Assembly: GCF_029689945.1 (NCBI RefSeq)
Contig: NZ_CP121451.1
Location: 2,976,001 to 3,040,000, forward strand
Length of the DNA stretch: 64,000 nucleotides
From: Paenibacillus amylolyticus
GTDB lineage: Bacteria > Bacillota > Bacilli > Paenibacillales > Paenibacillaceae
Reading direction: 5' to 3'
A program made the position numbers and the translations under genes. Below, piece after piece: positions 37,366 through 47,596 of this stretch. The notes under the pieces are model-generated. The model saw only the letters and a program-made list of their open reading frames with translations. It searched no databases and was not told the origin of the DNA. Positions within the stretch are counted from its first letter, which is position 1; each line of letters opens with the position of its first letter.

Positions 37366-38726
37366 ATGCAGCAAGAAACGTTAACAAGGGGATTAAAGAA
37401 CCGACATGTGCAATTGATGGCGATCGGAGGTGCGATCGGTACAGGTCTGTTTCTCGGAGCAGGCAAAACGATCCAGCTGACAGGGCCATCCATCTTGCTG
37501 GCCTACATCATTACGGGTGTAGTGTTGTTTCTGATCATGCGTGCATTGGGGGAGCTGCTTTTAAGCAACTTGCAGTATCATTCCTTTGTCGATTTTGTGC
37601 GTGATTACCTGGGAAATATGGCGGCATTTATTACAGGCTGGACCTATTGGTTCTGCTGGATATCCATTGCTATGGCTGATATTACGGCTGTTGGATTGTA
37701 TACGCAGTTTTGGTTTCCGAATGTACCGCAATGGATGCCAGGGTTAATTGCGCTGGTTATTTTGCTAATCATGAACTTGGCGACAGTCAAGTTGTTTGGT
37801 GAGATGGAATTCTGGTTTGCCCTGATTAAAGTCGTGGCGATCTTGGCACTTATTGTTGTGGGTTTATATATGATTTTCAAAGGTTTTACAACCGATCAGG
37901 GTCCAGCCAGCTTCACCAATCTGTGGAGTCATGGGGGATGGTTTCCGAATGGACTGCATGGATTTATCATATCGTTCCAGATGGTGGTATTTGCCTTTGT
38001 AGGCATGGAACTGGTCGGGCTGACAGCAGGTGAAACGGAGAACCCGGAGAAGGTGATTCCAAAAGCAATTAACCAGATTCCGATTCGGGTATTGCTTTTC
38101 TATGTTGGCGCATTGCTGATTATTATGAGTATCTACCCGTGGAACGCCATTGTGCCTACGGAAAGTCCGTTTGTACAGGTATTTGCTGCTGTGGGAATTG
38201 CGGCTGCCGCAGGCATTGTGAACTTCGTGGTATTGACTTCCGCAGCGTCAGCGTGTAACAGTGCCATTTTCAGTACAAGCCGTATGGTGTTCTCCATGGC
38301 AAAGGATCGCAATGCACCGAGTCGTTGGCACGTCTGAATAACAGGAAGGTCCCTTCCAACGCGCTGTTTTTCTCCACGATTGTTATTTTGATTGCGATAG
38401 TTTTGAACTATATCATGCCGGAGGGCGTATTTACGCTGATCACCAGCGTGTCGACCGTGTGCTTCATTTTTGTCTGGGGCATCATGGTGATCTGTCATCT
38501 CCGTTATCGTCGTACTCAGCCGGAACTTGCGAGTCGGAGCCGCTTCAAACTGCCACTTTATCCGTTCTCGAACTACTTGATTTTGGCTTTTCTCGCGTTT
38601 GTGCTGGTCGTATTGGCATTGGCTGAAGACACGCGTGTGGCGTTATTTGTCACGCCGGTGTGGTTTATCCTGGTTGCAGGAATCTACCTCTTCAAAAAGA
38701 GAAATTCGAGCAGTAGCGGACAGTAG
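37366..38726 (+). CDS. Amino-acid permease, CycA-type (D-serine/D-alanine/glycine), frameshifted
   Basis: An APC-superfamily transporter with about twelve helices. The N-terminus GLKNRHVQLMAIGGAIGTGL carries the classic GGAIGTGLF motif, and the central GMELVGLTAGETENPEKVIP is the family signature. The frame breaks at 38325: one T missing in CGTTGG truncates at RNAPSR, and the other frame resumes LARLNNRKVPSNALFFST and runs to 38726. The whole, about 453 residues, is normal for CycA. It would import small neutral D- or L-amino acids with protons. ATG 37366 is chosen over TTG 37360. Confidence 0.87.
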
Positions 38727-38746
38727 AACTTGGCTTTGTTATTAGT

Positions 38747-38783
38747 AAGTAGACCCGCCCATTCTGATTGGGCGGGTCTACTT
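38747..38783. terminator. Bidirectional terminator between convergent genes
   Basis: Perfect 14-bp stem AAGTAGACCCGCCC / GGGCGGGTCTACTT between the permease and the beta-lactamase-like gene. Confidence 0.88.
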
Positions 38784-38788
38784 GTTGT

Positions 38789-39971
38789 TTATATTCTTGC
38801 AGCTTTTTTGCTCTCACGAATGCCTGCGTAGATGGCATCACAGATATCGGTAGTATACTTTCCCGACATCCCTTCAAGGGCCGTATTGGTGAATGCGGCA
38901 ACACTAAGTTCTTCTTTTGGATCAACAAACCAGGAGTGACCATAGGTTCCGCCCATCCGCCAGGTACCCGGGGATTCCGGTGTACCAGCTGCAACAGGGT
39001 CTTTAAGTAGGGTAAAACCAAGGCCGAACCCTCTTCCTGGCCAATACGGCATGTCGAGTTCACCGATTTGATTCGTGGTCATCTTGGTGGCAACAGCTTC
39101 TGTAAGAATAGGCTGCCCCCTTGCCGCAATGTCTCAAGCAAAGTGAGAAAATCTCCGGTACTCCCAACCATACCCGCTCCGCCTGATGCATAAGCCGAAG
39201 GTTGATTAGCACGGTTGGGGGCGAGCCGGAAACCGGCAGTACCTTCAATAAAAGGGACCTGCTCTAATTCATCATGGAGAAGACGCGGTTCTTCGGAACC
39301 ATCAGCGTATGCAGCAGTCAACCGATTCGAATCCACTGCAACGAAATCGGTGTCCGTCATGCGAAGTGGATGAGTAACCAGCAATTGAACAGCTTCTCTT
39401 AGTGACATTCCGGTGACCTTTTCAATAACGGCTCCCAGTACATCTGTCGCGATGGAATATCGCCACATGTTTCCTGGCTCATATATAAGAGGAACAGAAG
39501 CAAGCCTGTGGAGATTTTCCTCCAGACTAATTCCAGATAAATCCATTCCGTCCGAAACCCCTGCACGTTCATAAGTACCTTGTTCTTCTTGGAAGAACCG
39601 ATAAGTCAACCCAGCGGTGTGCGTCATCAAGTGATGAATGGTTATTTCAGCATTCTGACCCTGGGCAAGCTTTGGCCGGAATGCAGGTAGCCAGCGAGTC
39701 ACCGGATCATGCAGACTCAGCTTTCCTTGTGAGATCAATGCCAGAGCTGCTGTTGACACAATGGGTTTGGTTACGGAAGCGAGTCGAAACAGCGCGTTTT
39801 TTCCATGGTACGCTTTTGCTCCCTGTCTGCGAAGCCGGCAGCCCGGCTGTATATCACTTCTCCTCCTAATGCAACCTGTACCACCGTTCCCACGATTCTA
39901 TTTTCACTTATAGCTCGGTCTATTGCCTCATCCACATAAGTATGCAATGTGGTTATGTGTTCTTTTTCCAT
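38789..39971 (-). CDS. Beta-lactamase-family serine hydrolase (two frameshifts)
   Basis: Three consecutive frames rebuild one class-C-like hydrolase of about 395 residues. The first is HITTLHTYVDEAIDRAISEN up to the A-run at 39797-39802, where one missing base hides LFRLASVTKP (catalytic SxxK). The main body (YSIATDVLGAVIEKVTGMSL, with the Tyr-x-x motif) runs to the C-run at 39116-39120. The last part (TNQIGELDMPYW...GGTYGHSWFVDPK) carries an HSW-type third motif. It probably hydrolyses esters or peptides rather than beta-lactams. ATG 39971 follows GGAGGAGAGG. It is divergent from the Lrp regulator. Confidence 0.82.
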
Positions 39972-40141
39972 TTTGATCTTCCTCTCCTCCAAGGATGTGA
40001 TTGATTTATTATTGTGACTGTGATTATTATATAAATGATTAATGATGTGTTACATGGATTACTAAAGGTATTATCGTGATTTATCGGATATACTTAAGGT
40101 TATTCCAGCGTATATCTTATGTATTTAAAGGGGGGTATTAC

Positions 40142-40594
40142 ATGGACGAAATAGATCAGCATATTCTGTTTCACTTGGAGAATCAGGCAAGATTATCCAT
40201 GACCGAGTTAGGCAAATTGGTCGGATTATCTCAGCCGGCTGTGACTGAACGAGTCAAACGAATGGAAGAAAAGGGCGTTATCGAGGAATATCGTACGGTG
40301 ATCTCCCCATCCAAATTAGGCAAGCAGAGCACGGCATATGTTCTTTTTCGTACAAGAGATTGTTATCCTTTCCTGGATTTCTGCCGTGCGTCACCTGAAG
40401 TCGTGGAATGTTACCGGATAAGTGGGGAGTATAATTATTTACTGAAAATCCTTACAGACACGATTCAGGGACTTGAAGAGTTTGAGAACAAGTGTGACCC
40501 TTACGGCAGTTACATGACCTTGATTACGATGTCTTCTCCGATTGCACATAAAAATCTGGTGGAAGGGCCGAATCTCCTGGCGCAGGCAGAATGA
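40142..40594 (+). CDS. Lrp/AsnC-family transcriptional regulator
   Basis: 150 residues. The N-terminal winged helix-turn-helix (MTELGKLVGLSQPAVTERVK, residues ~18-38) is followed by an RAM ligand-binding domain (YRTVISPSKLGKQSTAYVLF). ATG 40142 has GGGGGG seven bases upstream. It is divergent from the serine hydrolase; amino-acid-responsive control of neighbours is plausible. Confidence 0.88.
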   Translation: MDEIDQHILFHLENQARLSMTELGKLVGLSQPAVTERVKRMEEKGVIEEYRTVISPSKLGKQSTAYVLFRTRDCYPFLDFCRASPEVVECYRISGEYNYLLKILTDTIQGLEEFENKCDPYGSYMTLITMSSPIAHKNLVEGPNLLAQAE

Positions 40595-40630
40595 GGTTGA
40601 AGTCTACCAAACTTAAAAATGAAATACAGA

Positions 40631-40661
40631 AGAGGAGTCCACATCAAGTGAACTCCTCTTT
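40631..40661. terminator. Terminator between Lrp and MFS genes
   Basis: AGAGGAGT / ACTCCTCT stem followed by TT. The genes converge here, so it may serve both. Confidence 0.65.
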
Positions 40662-40695
40662 CGTTCTGCGGGTGTCTCATGCAAATGACTTCCAG

Positions 40696-41901
40696 TTATT
40701 TCACTTTGGGAAATCCATATTGAGAAGACCGCACAGTTATGAGCAATGCAGGAATGAGCAAGATAAACAGCGACCCGGCAAGGTATCCTGCCCCAAGTAC
40801 TTCAAGAAGCACGCCCCCGATCATGCCTCCTCCGCCAATGGCCAGATTCCATGCTGTAACCAGCATCGATTGGGCGACATCCGCACTTTTACCTCCGGCT
40901 TGAGCAATGGCAGTTTGCAGTAGTGTGGCAGCTCCGCCAAACGTAAGTCCCCAGATTATAATACCAAGGATAATCATCACAGGTTGATGAATAGCGATTC
41001 CCATCACCACAGACGCGAGGGCGAATGCTGCCAGGCTGATGATGACTAATTTCCTCAAAAATCGGTCGATGAGCATTCCGGTTAACCAAATTCCCGCAAT
41101 GGAAGTGATACCGAAAATGAGCAAAATCAAGTCTACTCTGTTAGCAAATACCGTCTGGGCAAGGTATGGAGAAATATAGGTGTAAAGGATATTATGGGCC
41201 AGCATCCAGGCCAGAACTACCAACAGAATGGGTCTAACGCCTGGAATGACAAACACTTTATGCAGGGGAAGACGTTCTCCGGCAGGCTCTCCTGCAAAAT
41301 CCGGCATTTTCCAGAGAACCCATACGATTAGGGCTGCGGTCAGCAGCGATACAATCCCGAAGATGAGGCGCCAGCCGATATAAGAACTGAGAAAACTACC
41401 GATGGGGACACCTAGGGCTAACGCCACCGGAGTGCCGACCATAGCCACCGCCATGGCCTTGCCTTTTAACGAATCCGGGACCATCCGACGAGCATAACCT
41501 GCTGTCATTCCCCATAACACACCCGCAGAGACTCCAGCCATGAAACGAGCAGCAAGTGTCAGGATATAATCTGAGGATAAGGCGGTAACGGTGTTAAAGA
41601 CAAGAAAGCCGCCGATGCATACTAGCAGAAGAGGTCGGCGTCTCCATCCACGTGTGGCAGCAGTCAAGGGAATGGCAGCAAGAAGTGAACCAATGGCATA
41701 AAGAGTCACCAACTGTCCGGTGAGGGCTTCAGTGACCCCTAAGTCTTTTGCAATTTGCGGCAGCAGTCCCGCAGGCAGGCTCTCAGTAAGGATGCAAATG
41801 AATCCAGCCATCGCTAAAGCAAGCAGTCCAGCCCACGGAAGGCGTTCTGAAGATATGGAAGGCAGCTCCCTTTGCTTGGGGAGGGATGTGTGAATGGCCA
41901 T
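40696..41901 (-). CDS. MFS transporter, DHA1 efflux type
   Basis: 401 residues with twelve helices. LTESLPAGLLPQIAKDLGVT and GQLVTLYAIGSLLAAIPLTA are hallmarks of the same AraJ/sugar-efflux/drug group as the 32524 protein, but the two are distinct sequences. It probably exports a small metabolite or drug. It stands alone between the Lrp regulator and the hydrolase. Confidence 0.85.
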   Translation of the reverse strand: MAIHTSLPKQRELPSISSERLPWAGLLALAMAGFICILTESLPAGLLPQIAKDLGVTEALTGQLVTLYAIGSLLAAIPLTAATRGWRRRPLLLVCIGGFLVFNTVTALSSDYILTLAARFMAGVSAGVLWGMTAGYARRMVPDSLKGKAMAVAMVGTPVALALGVPIGSFLSSYIGWRLIFGIVSLLTAALIVWVLWKMPDFAGEPAGERLPLHKVFVIPGVRPILLVVLAWMLAHNILYTYISPYLAQTVFANRVDLILLIFGITSIAGIWLTGMLIDRFLRKLVIISLAAFALASVVMGIAIHQPVMIILGIIIWGLTFGGAATLLQTAIAQAGGKSADVAQSMLVTAWNLAIGGGGMIGGVLLEVLGAGYLAGSLFILLIPALLITVRSSQYGFPKVK

Positions 41902-42027
41902 GAATAAAAAACCTCTTTTCTTATCGTTTAATTCTATCCGGAACTATGCTTATAAGCTTATCTGAAAAAAATAAACTTTTGCATACAGAATTAAAGGTGA
42001 GAAAGAGGCATTAGCATGATATTTATT

Positions 42028-42891
42028 TTATTTTGTACGTTTCTCCGTTAATTCAAAAGGGTGTTGCCTGTTCAACCATTCCAGAATGAGTTCGACAGGT
42101 TCCAGGTACCGTTGGCCTGCCAGTAAACCCGTATGGGTCGTATCCCAAAGTCCGGCATATGCAGCCCCGAGCTGTTTGGCCGTTAATTGGCCTCGCTGCT
42201 CTTCGTCTTCACCGGAAACGGCCTTGATCACCAAGCTGGGGCAACGGATCAGGTCGCCATTAATGGATATTCCATCGGCTCCACATAGGACTGAAAAGGT
42301 AGCAAATGCCTTCGCAGATTCCGTTTGCAGATACTTACGCTGAAAAGCAATGTCTTCTGCCGTCTCATCGATGCTTGCAAGTTCCTGCCGGGCAGGTGCA
42401 GGCATGATGATGTCCGATACGGTCGTTCGATCTGTTTCAGGATAAGGTACGGCGTCATGGACCTCCTTGCTTATGCTGGCATCGATCACAACCAGACCTG
42501 CGAGATTAACGGTTTCTGCAATCTTCTGACTGAGAATGCCACCCATGCTGAAGCCAATAAGAACAGGAGGCTCGTTGATCACGGCTAACACTTCACGAAT
42601 ATCCTCCAAATAATCGTCAAACGTAATCCTGGTCATGTCCAGGACCCGACTCTTGTAATGGCTTCTCAGGTTCATGACATAACAGGTCCAACCGTCCTGG
42701 ACAAAATGAGGGATATATTTGCTCCACATCCAGCTGCCTGTGTAGGCACCGTGAAGGAACAGCAGTGGGGGCTTACTGGTCACCGTTACTGCATCATGAG
42801 GCAGGGTTCCTGCGAAAATCTCCAAGTGCAAATCATGTTCTCCGATCTTCTTGACCTCATGTTTCGGTAATAATTTTGTGTAATCTGTCAT
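42028..42891 (-). CDS. Alpha/beta hydrolase
   Basis: 287 residues with the oxyanion motif LLFLHGAYTGSWMWSKYIPH and nucleophile elbow LIGFSMGGILSQK. The C-terminal His is probably that in WDTTHTGLLAG. Substrate unknown. ATG 42891 has GGAGGAGG upstream. A MarR-type palindrome lies 24 bases before the start and the marR gene directly upstream on the same strand, so it is very likely the regulated target. Confidence 0.85.
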   Translation of the reverse strand: MTDYTKLLPKHEVKKIGEHDLHLEIFAGTLPHDAVTVTSKPPLLFLHGAYTGSWMWSKYIPHFVQDGWTCYVMNLRSHYKSRVLDMTRITFDDYLEDIREVLAVINEPPVLIGFSMGGILSQKIAETVNLAGLVVIDASISKEVHDAVPYPETDRTTVSDIIMPAPARQELASIDETAEDIAFQRKYLQTESAKAFATFSVLCGADGISINGDLIRCPSLVIKAVSGEDEEQRGQLTAKQLGAAYAGLWDTTHTGLLAGQRYLEPVELILEWLNRQHPFELTEKRTK

Positions 42892-42914
42892 GCTAAAAAC
42901 CTCCTCCAAGATAT

Positions 42915-42932
42915 TGGTTTGATATCAAACTA
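42915..42932. promoter_or_regulatory. Putative MarR operator, copy 2 (hydrolase promoter)
   Basis: TGGTTTGATATCAAACTA, a near-perfect palindrome matching the copy at 43380-43397 in the marR promoter. Confidence 0.75.
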
Positions 42933-42947
42933 TTTCTCCAAAAAAAA

Positions 42948-43369
42948 TTAGAAGTTGTCATGAATCTTCATTAAAATTCGCAGCAGTTCTTTTTCTCCGC
43001 TTCCGTAACGCCCGCATAAAACACGTCCAGCATGCGCTGCGATATCTCTTCAAAGTCCGGCTTTAATTCTTCGCCTTTCGCAGTCAAAGCCACATGAACA
43101 ACGCGTGAATCGGTTTCATCACGCTCCTTGACGACGTATCCTGTGCGCACCAATTTGTCCACAAGTGCAGTTACCGTGGATTTATCCTTGCCAATTTTTT
43201 TGGCGATTTCAGCCATGGTCATCCTGTGATTGTTGTACAGGGCATAGATAATATCCCCATGGGACGTGGCGAGATCCTGGATTCCTTGCTCAGCCATCTC
43301 GGCCAGGATGAAGCGGTTGACCTTCTCTTTAATTTTGGATATGAGTGAAATAGCGTCTCTTGTTTTCAT
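42948..43369 (-). CDS. MarR-family repressor (3' frameshift)
   Basis: A winged helix-turn-helix regulator of about 140 residues with recognition region MTMAEIAKKIGKDKSTVTAL and wing RDETDSRVVHVALT. As read it ends NCCEF. One A missing from the run at 42990-42994 would restore KKELLRILMKIHDNF and a stop at 42948-42950. Its own promoter overlaps a palindrome also found before the hydrolase. No good ribosome site precedes ATG 43369. Ligand unknown. Confidence 0.82.
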
Positions 43370-43379
43370 ATGTATAATA

Positions 43380-43397
43380 TAGTTTGTTATCAAACTA
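43380..43397. promoter_or_regulatory. Putative MarR operator, copy 1, within the marR promoter
   Basis: TAGTTTGTTATCAAACTA is palindromic. On the minus strand it lies between TTGACA (43403-43408) and TATATT (about 43374-43379), spaced as a sigma-A promoter, so binding would block transcription. Confidence 0.78.
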
Positions 43398-43442
43398 ATG
43401 TCAAGCTTTGATCATGTTGTATTACTTGCGGAGTATAACAAA

Positions 43443-43476
43443 AGAGCAGTGAGAACTTCTTCTCCTGCTCCTTTGC
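43443..43476 (-). terminator. Terminator of the siderophore-binding gene
   Basis: AGCAGGAGAA / TTCTCACTGCT stem (minus strand) followed by CTTTTGTT. Confidence 0.75.
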
Positions 43477-43484
43477 TCCAGCGA

Positions 43485-44549
43485 TTACTTGATTGGATTA
43501 GCTTTCATTTCCTGTCCCATTTTCTCAATACCATCCAGAATCTGATATCCATAACCCCAGAACTGGCTGAAATCTGTGACATAGATCTGTTTGTTCTTGA
43601 TTGCGTTCATACTTTGCAGAGCAGGGTTGGCATACAGATTTTGAATGAGCTTATCGATATCCGGTGAACCGGCATACGCAGACAAGAGAAGATAGTCCGG
43701 GTTCGCTGTGATCAATTGCTCAACACTAACCTCACCTTGCACGCCATCAAACGTGTTTTTCAGCTTCAACAAGCCCAGGGCATCAAGCTGATACGTATCG
43801 TTCTGCATGCTGCTTACCGTAATGGTGTCTTCCGTAGCAGGTACGATGTAGGCAAAAGTATGCTCAGGCTGATCGGCTACACTTGCTTTAATGGCTTCAA
43901 CACGAGTCTTCAGACTTTCGGTGAATGTTGCGGCATTTTCTTGAACGTCGAAGATCTGCCCAAGTTGTGCGATATCGCTATAGAGGCTTTCGAGTGTGCC
44001 TTTGTGATTCGTCGTTTGCAGGAATGTGCGGATATTCATGTCATTCAATCCATCGACGGTACCCACACCCCAGTCTGCATCAGCGAACAGGTCACCCCGT
44101 CCGAGTACCAGATCCGGGCTTGCACCTACAACCAGCTCTTTACCTACGTAATCCTTGGACAATACCGGAATTTTGGCGAAATCATCAGCCACATCCGGTG
44201 TAACGGAACCGTATAGAGCAGCAACACCGACCATTTTATCGGTAAGACCCAACTTGATGAGCATCTCTGCCGCAGATTGGGTATTCGCAACCACACGTTC
44301 CGGTGCTTTATCGAATACTTGCACTTTTGGTTTCCATTCACCGCCCTCACCCGAGATCGTGAAATTCTCAATGGTGAGCGGGTACGTCGTTTTATTTGTA
44401 TTCTGCGCAGAAGTTGAGGTTTCTGTCGTGTTCGTGGTTGTAGTTGTTTCTTCGGCAGTGGAGGAGGTTGAAGCATTCGAACAGGCTGCAAGCAGCAGTA
44501 ACAGGAGACTTAGAGCAGCAATGCCAATCGTTCTGGATGTAAATTTCAT
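43485..44549 (-). CDS. Siderophore ABC transporter substrate-binding lipoprotein
   Basis: 354 residues with lipobox LLAACS (Cys near residue 23), a Thr/Ser-rich linker, and a siderophore-type binding domain (VFDKAPERVVANTQSAAEML; ASPDLVLGRGDLF). It is distinct from the 686-1675 protein. It is divergent from the FecCD permease and ATPase genes with a Fur box between, so the three make one complete iron-siderophore importer. It acts on the outer membrane face. Confidence 0.9.
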   Translation of the reverse strand: MKFTSRTIGIAALSLLLLLLAACSNASTSSTAEETTTTTNTTETSTSAQNTNKTTYPLTIENFTISGEGGEWKPKVQVFDKAPERVVANTQSAAEMLIKLGLTDKMVGVAALYGSVTPDVADDFAKIPVLSKDYVGKELVVGASPDLVLGRGDLFADADWGVGTVDGLNDMNIRTFLQTTNHKGTLESLYSDIAQLGQIFDVQENAATFTESLKTRVEAIKASVADQPEHTFAYIVPATEDTITVSSMQNDTYQLDALGLLKLKNTFDGVQGEVSVEQLITANPDYLLLSAYAGSPDIDKLIQNLYANPALQSMNAIKNKQIYVTDFSQFWGYGYQILDGIEKMGQEMKANPIK

Positions 44550-44589
44550 GAAATGATGAACCCCTTTTCGATGTGTTTTAAATTGACAA

Positions 44590-44604
44590 AGATAATCATT
44601 CTCA
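44590..44604. promoter_or_regulatory. Fur box between divergent siderophore-transport genes
   Basis: The minus strand reads TGAGAATGATTATCT, the 7-1-7 Fur pattern with two mismatches, 40 bases upstream of the binding-protein start and 78 before the permease start. Confidence 0.8.
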
Positions 44605-44681
44605 ATTATAATCCGATAAAATGCTTTGTAAATAGCTAAATTAAATATGTTCTATATTTTACATGAATTGATGGGGAAGAG

Positions 44682-45790
44682 ATGGCACAGACGGTTCAGA
44701 TTCAGACGCAGCGTAGGGGGAAAGAGAGTCTCTGATTCATAGTAAATCCGGGTTTGCTTTACTGATTGCAGCTTTAATCATGATTACGCTTATTTCTGTA
44801 GGTATTGCAGTTTCCATCGGACAGGTACACATTCCACTGGCGGAGTCATATCGTATTCTTTTGTACAAATTAACGGGATTTCAGTGGGGGGCAACACCCA
44901 TTGAGGCAGGTTCCTTTACTGATATCATCTGGCAGATTCGTTTCCCGCGTGTGCTGATGGCGATGTTCATCGGTGCAGGCTTGGCCCTGTGTGGTGCTGT
45001 TATGCAGGCTGCTGTGCAGAATCCACTGGCAGATCCGTACATACTGGGTATATCCTCAGGCGCTTCACTTGGGGCAACTTTTGCGATTCTCATTGGATTC
45101 GGCGCCATTGGATGGCTTGGTCAGACCGGGGTGGCTTTCTGGGCATTTGCCGGAGCGATGGGTGCGTCCTTGCTGGTCCTGACTTTGGCAGGGATTCGGG
45201 GGAAAATGACGTCGGTCAAGCTGGTGCTTGCCGGCATGGTGATTAACGCGTTATGCAGCGCTTTTTCGAACTTTATTATTTATTTTGCCAACAATGCGGA
45301 AGGCATCAAAACGGTGACATTCTGGACTATGGGCAGTCTGGCGACTTCCGGATGGAACAAACTTCCACTCGTGGGTATCGTTGTGCTGGTGGCGATTCTA
45401 TTCTTCCTTTTACAGTCCAGAGTTCTCAATACGATGTTATTGGGGGATGAAGCAGCCGTCACACTGGGCATTAATCTGAGTGTGTACCGCAGGGTGTATA
45501 TGCTGTTAACCGCTTTGGTGACAGGTGTCATGGTGGCGAGCTGTGGCATGATTGGTTTCGTGGGACTCATTATTCCGCATATCGTCAGAGGTCTGGTGGG
45601 TTCCGACCATCGTAAAGTAATGCCTGTATCCGTGCTGTTTGGAGCCATTTTCCTCATCTGGACGGATGTTATTGCACGATCTCTGATATCCAGTGTAGAG
45701 TTGCCGATCGGGATCATTACGGCCATGATTGGTGCGCCGATGTTTATGTATATGCTGGTCAAAAAAGGCTACGGTTTTGGAGGTAATTAA
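44682..45790 (+). CDS. FecCD-family siderophore ABC permease (frameshifted near its start)
   Basis: The start is probably ATG 44682, behind GGGGAAG. The GGGGG run at 44716-44720 needs one more G to join MAQTVQIQTQRRG to SLIHSKSGFALLIAALIMIT, which supplies the first membrane helix. The rest has the family landmarks LRFPRVLMA-type IRFPRVLMAMFIGAGLALCG, QAAVQNPLADPYILGISSGA and GLIIPHIVRGLVGSDHRKVM. About ten helices. It exports nothing; it imports the siderophore delivered by the 43485 lipoprotein. Confidence 0.87.
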
Positions 45791-45791
45791 T

Positions 45792-46558
45792 ATGAAACTG
45801 AACGTAGAAAATGTATCCATCTCTGTACTGAACACGGACATCATCAAAGATATCTCATTACAGGTGAACGGCAAACAGTTCGTCGGACTGATCGGACCGA
45901 ATGGTTGTGGCAAGTCAACGCTGCTCAAGAGCATCTACAAAGTGATCAAACCGCAGCAAGGCAAGGTTCTTCTGGACCATACCGATATTCTCAAATCCAG
46001 TCCCAAGGTTGTTTCCAGACATATGGGCGTTGTCGGCCAGTTTAATGAATTGAGTTTTGATTTTACGGTGCGCGAGATGGTCATGATGGGTCGTACTCCA
46101 CACAAAAAAATGCTGGAGACCGATAATGAACGTGATCACGAAATTGTGGAGCAGGCTTTGGAAAAAGTACATCTGACAGGACATGCAGATCGCAATTACG
46201 TGTCTCTGTCGGGGGAGAGAAGCAGCGTGTGGTACTGGCACGTGTCCTGGCACAGCAACCTCAATTCCTGATCCTGGACGAGCCGACGAACCATCTGGAC
46301 ATCAAATACCAACTTCAGATTCTGAATATTGTCCGTGGACTCGGCATTGGCATCTTGGCAGCACTGCATGATCTCGAACTTGCCGCAGAATATTGCGATT
46401 ATCTCTATGTGGTGAAAAAGGGCCAGATTGTGGTCCATGGCAAACCCGCCGATATCCTGACTCGCGAGATGATTGGTGAGGTGTTTGATGTAGACTGCGA
46501 AATCTATGAAAATCCGGTGACGGGTGGCCTGGGTATTGCTTACCTAAGTACACGTTAA
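45792..46558 (+). CDS. Siderophore ABC transporter ATP-binding protein (frameshifted)
   Basis: About 255 residues. Walker A is [13 protein letters not shown], the Q-loop [10 protein letters not shown], Walker [13 protein letters not shown] and the H-loop [10 protein letters not shown]. The signature [13 protein letters not shown] is split: GGGGG at 46211-46215 lacks one G, so the reading ends as WHSNLNS and the rest continues from 46229. GGAGG precedes the ATG, and the gene begins two bases after the permease stop. Powers the 44682 permease. Confidence 0.92.
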
Positions 46559-46576
46559 TGTGTTAGTGTTCCAGTG

Positions 46577-46625
46577 AACTGTCTTTCGAGCTGATGTTCA
46601 GCTTGGAAGGCAGTTTTTTTTGCGT
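46577..46625 (+). terminator. Terminator of the siderophore-transport operon
   Basis: ACTGTCTTTC / GGAAGGCAGT outer stem with inner GAGCTG / CAGCTT, then an eight-base T run. Confidence 0.85.
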
Positions 46626-46681
46626 TTACCATTCTCAGTGAAGGTGGGTCAAGTAAACCTCTGGCTCCAGAACAGTTAGGT

Positions 46682-47311
46682 TTAGGAATGTGGGGAGCGT
46701 GGATCCTGAGATTGCGCGCCCATGGCCGTGTAAACGCCTAGTCGGGCAAGACGGGTAAGCTGCAAAGCCATATGGTGAGGAGAGTAAACTTTGTTGTTTT
46801 CAAGCCATTTATGAATGATTCCGCTGGTTGAGAAGCTGAGATGATCAAGTAAAATGTCCAGTGGTACCTGAACTTTCTGATCCATGCCGAGTCGGGTGAT
46901 CCGTTGAAAAAAATAAGTTTTAATCACCTCGTTCAGCCGGGTACTGAAATTGCCAACAGGATTGATCAGTAGCATGACCCGGTAGAACTCATCATGTTCA
47001 AAAATGTGCTCAAACAGGACCGCAAAGATCGGGTCAGGCTCGGTAGAAGAAAAGGCCGTATCCATGGCTGCGGAACGTTCATCGAGTACATGTTCCAGCA
47101 ACTCCAATTTTTCGTTGACCATCTTGTCCAGTAGATCCTCTTTGTCTATAAAGTGAGCGTAGAAGGTTGAACGGTTGATGTTCGCTTGTTCTGCAATGTC
47201 CACGATGCTGATTTCCACGTAATCCTGCTTCTTCATCATGTTCAAAAAAGCTTCAGAGATCATGACACGGGTTCTGTAAATTCTTCGGTCGACACCTCGG
47301 GTCTCATTCAT
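46682..47311 (-). CDS. TetR/AcrR-family regulator
   Basis: 209 residues. The helix-turn-helix reads ISIVDIAEQANINRSTFYAH (residues ~30-50), and the C-terminal domain is of the large-pocket class. ATG 47311 lies downstream of GGAGGTGG. It is divergent from the organosulfur operon beginning 285 bases away and is the likely regulator of it; an effector such as a sulfur compound is inferred only from position. Confidence 0.85.
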   Translation of the reverse strand: MNETRGVDRRIYRTRVMISEAFLNMMKKQDYVEISIVDIAEQANINRSTFYAHFIDKEDLLDKMVNEKLELLEHVLDERSAAMDTAFSSTEPDPIFAVLFEHIFEHDEFYRVMLLINPVGNFSTRLNEVIKTYFFQRITRLGMDQKVQVPLDILLDHLSFSTSGIIHKWLENNKVYSPHHMALQLTRLARLGVYTAMGAQSQDPRSPHS

Positions 47312-47596
47312 TCCATACCACCTCCAGAACAACAGATTAGTATTTTTTGTTGGTTAAACAACATTGTCTGAATCCGTATTTCATACAACAAGGGGAACGC
47401 GCTTCAGATGCAGGCACCTTCAATTCAAGCCAGATTGTAGTTTATTTTGACGTTGCCCGACAGATCAAGCATTTGTGTTTGTTAACCGTCAAATGTGGAC
47501 TCATTGATTGTTGCGATCCAATGGATATTAGCTATGATAAACAATAAAACATAGCAAATCAATCGGAAAAATAAAATTTAAATAAGGGGTGACATT

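Noticed and set aside
44780..45790. ATG 44780 as the true start of the FecCD permease
   Set aside because: It would delete the first membrane helix and has no ribosome site; an upstream start plus one missing G fits the family better.
47312..47596. Riboswitch upstream of the sulfur monooxygenase cluster
   Set aside because: No conserved SAM or other riboswitch core was visible in the leader.
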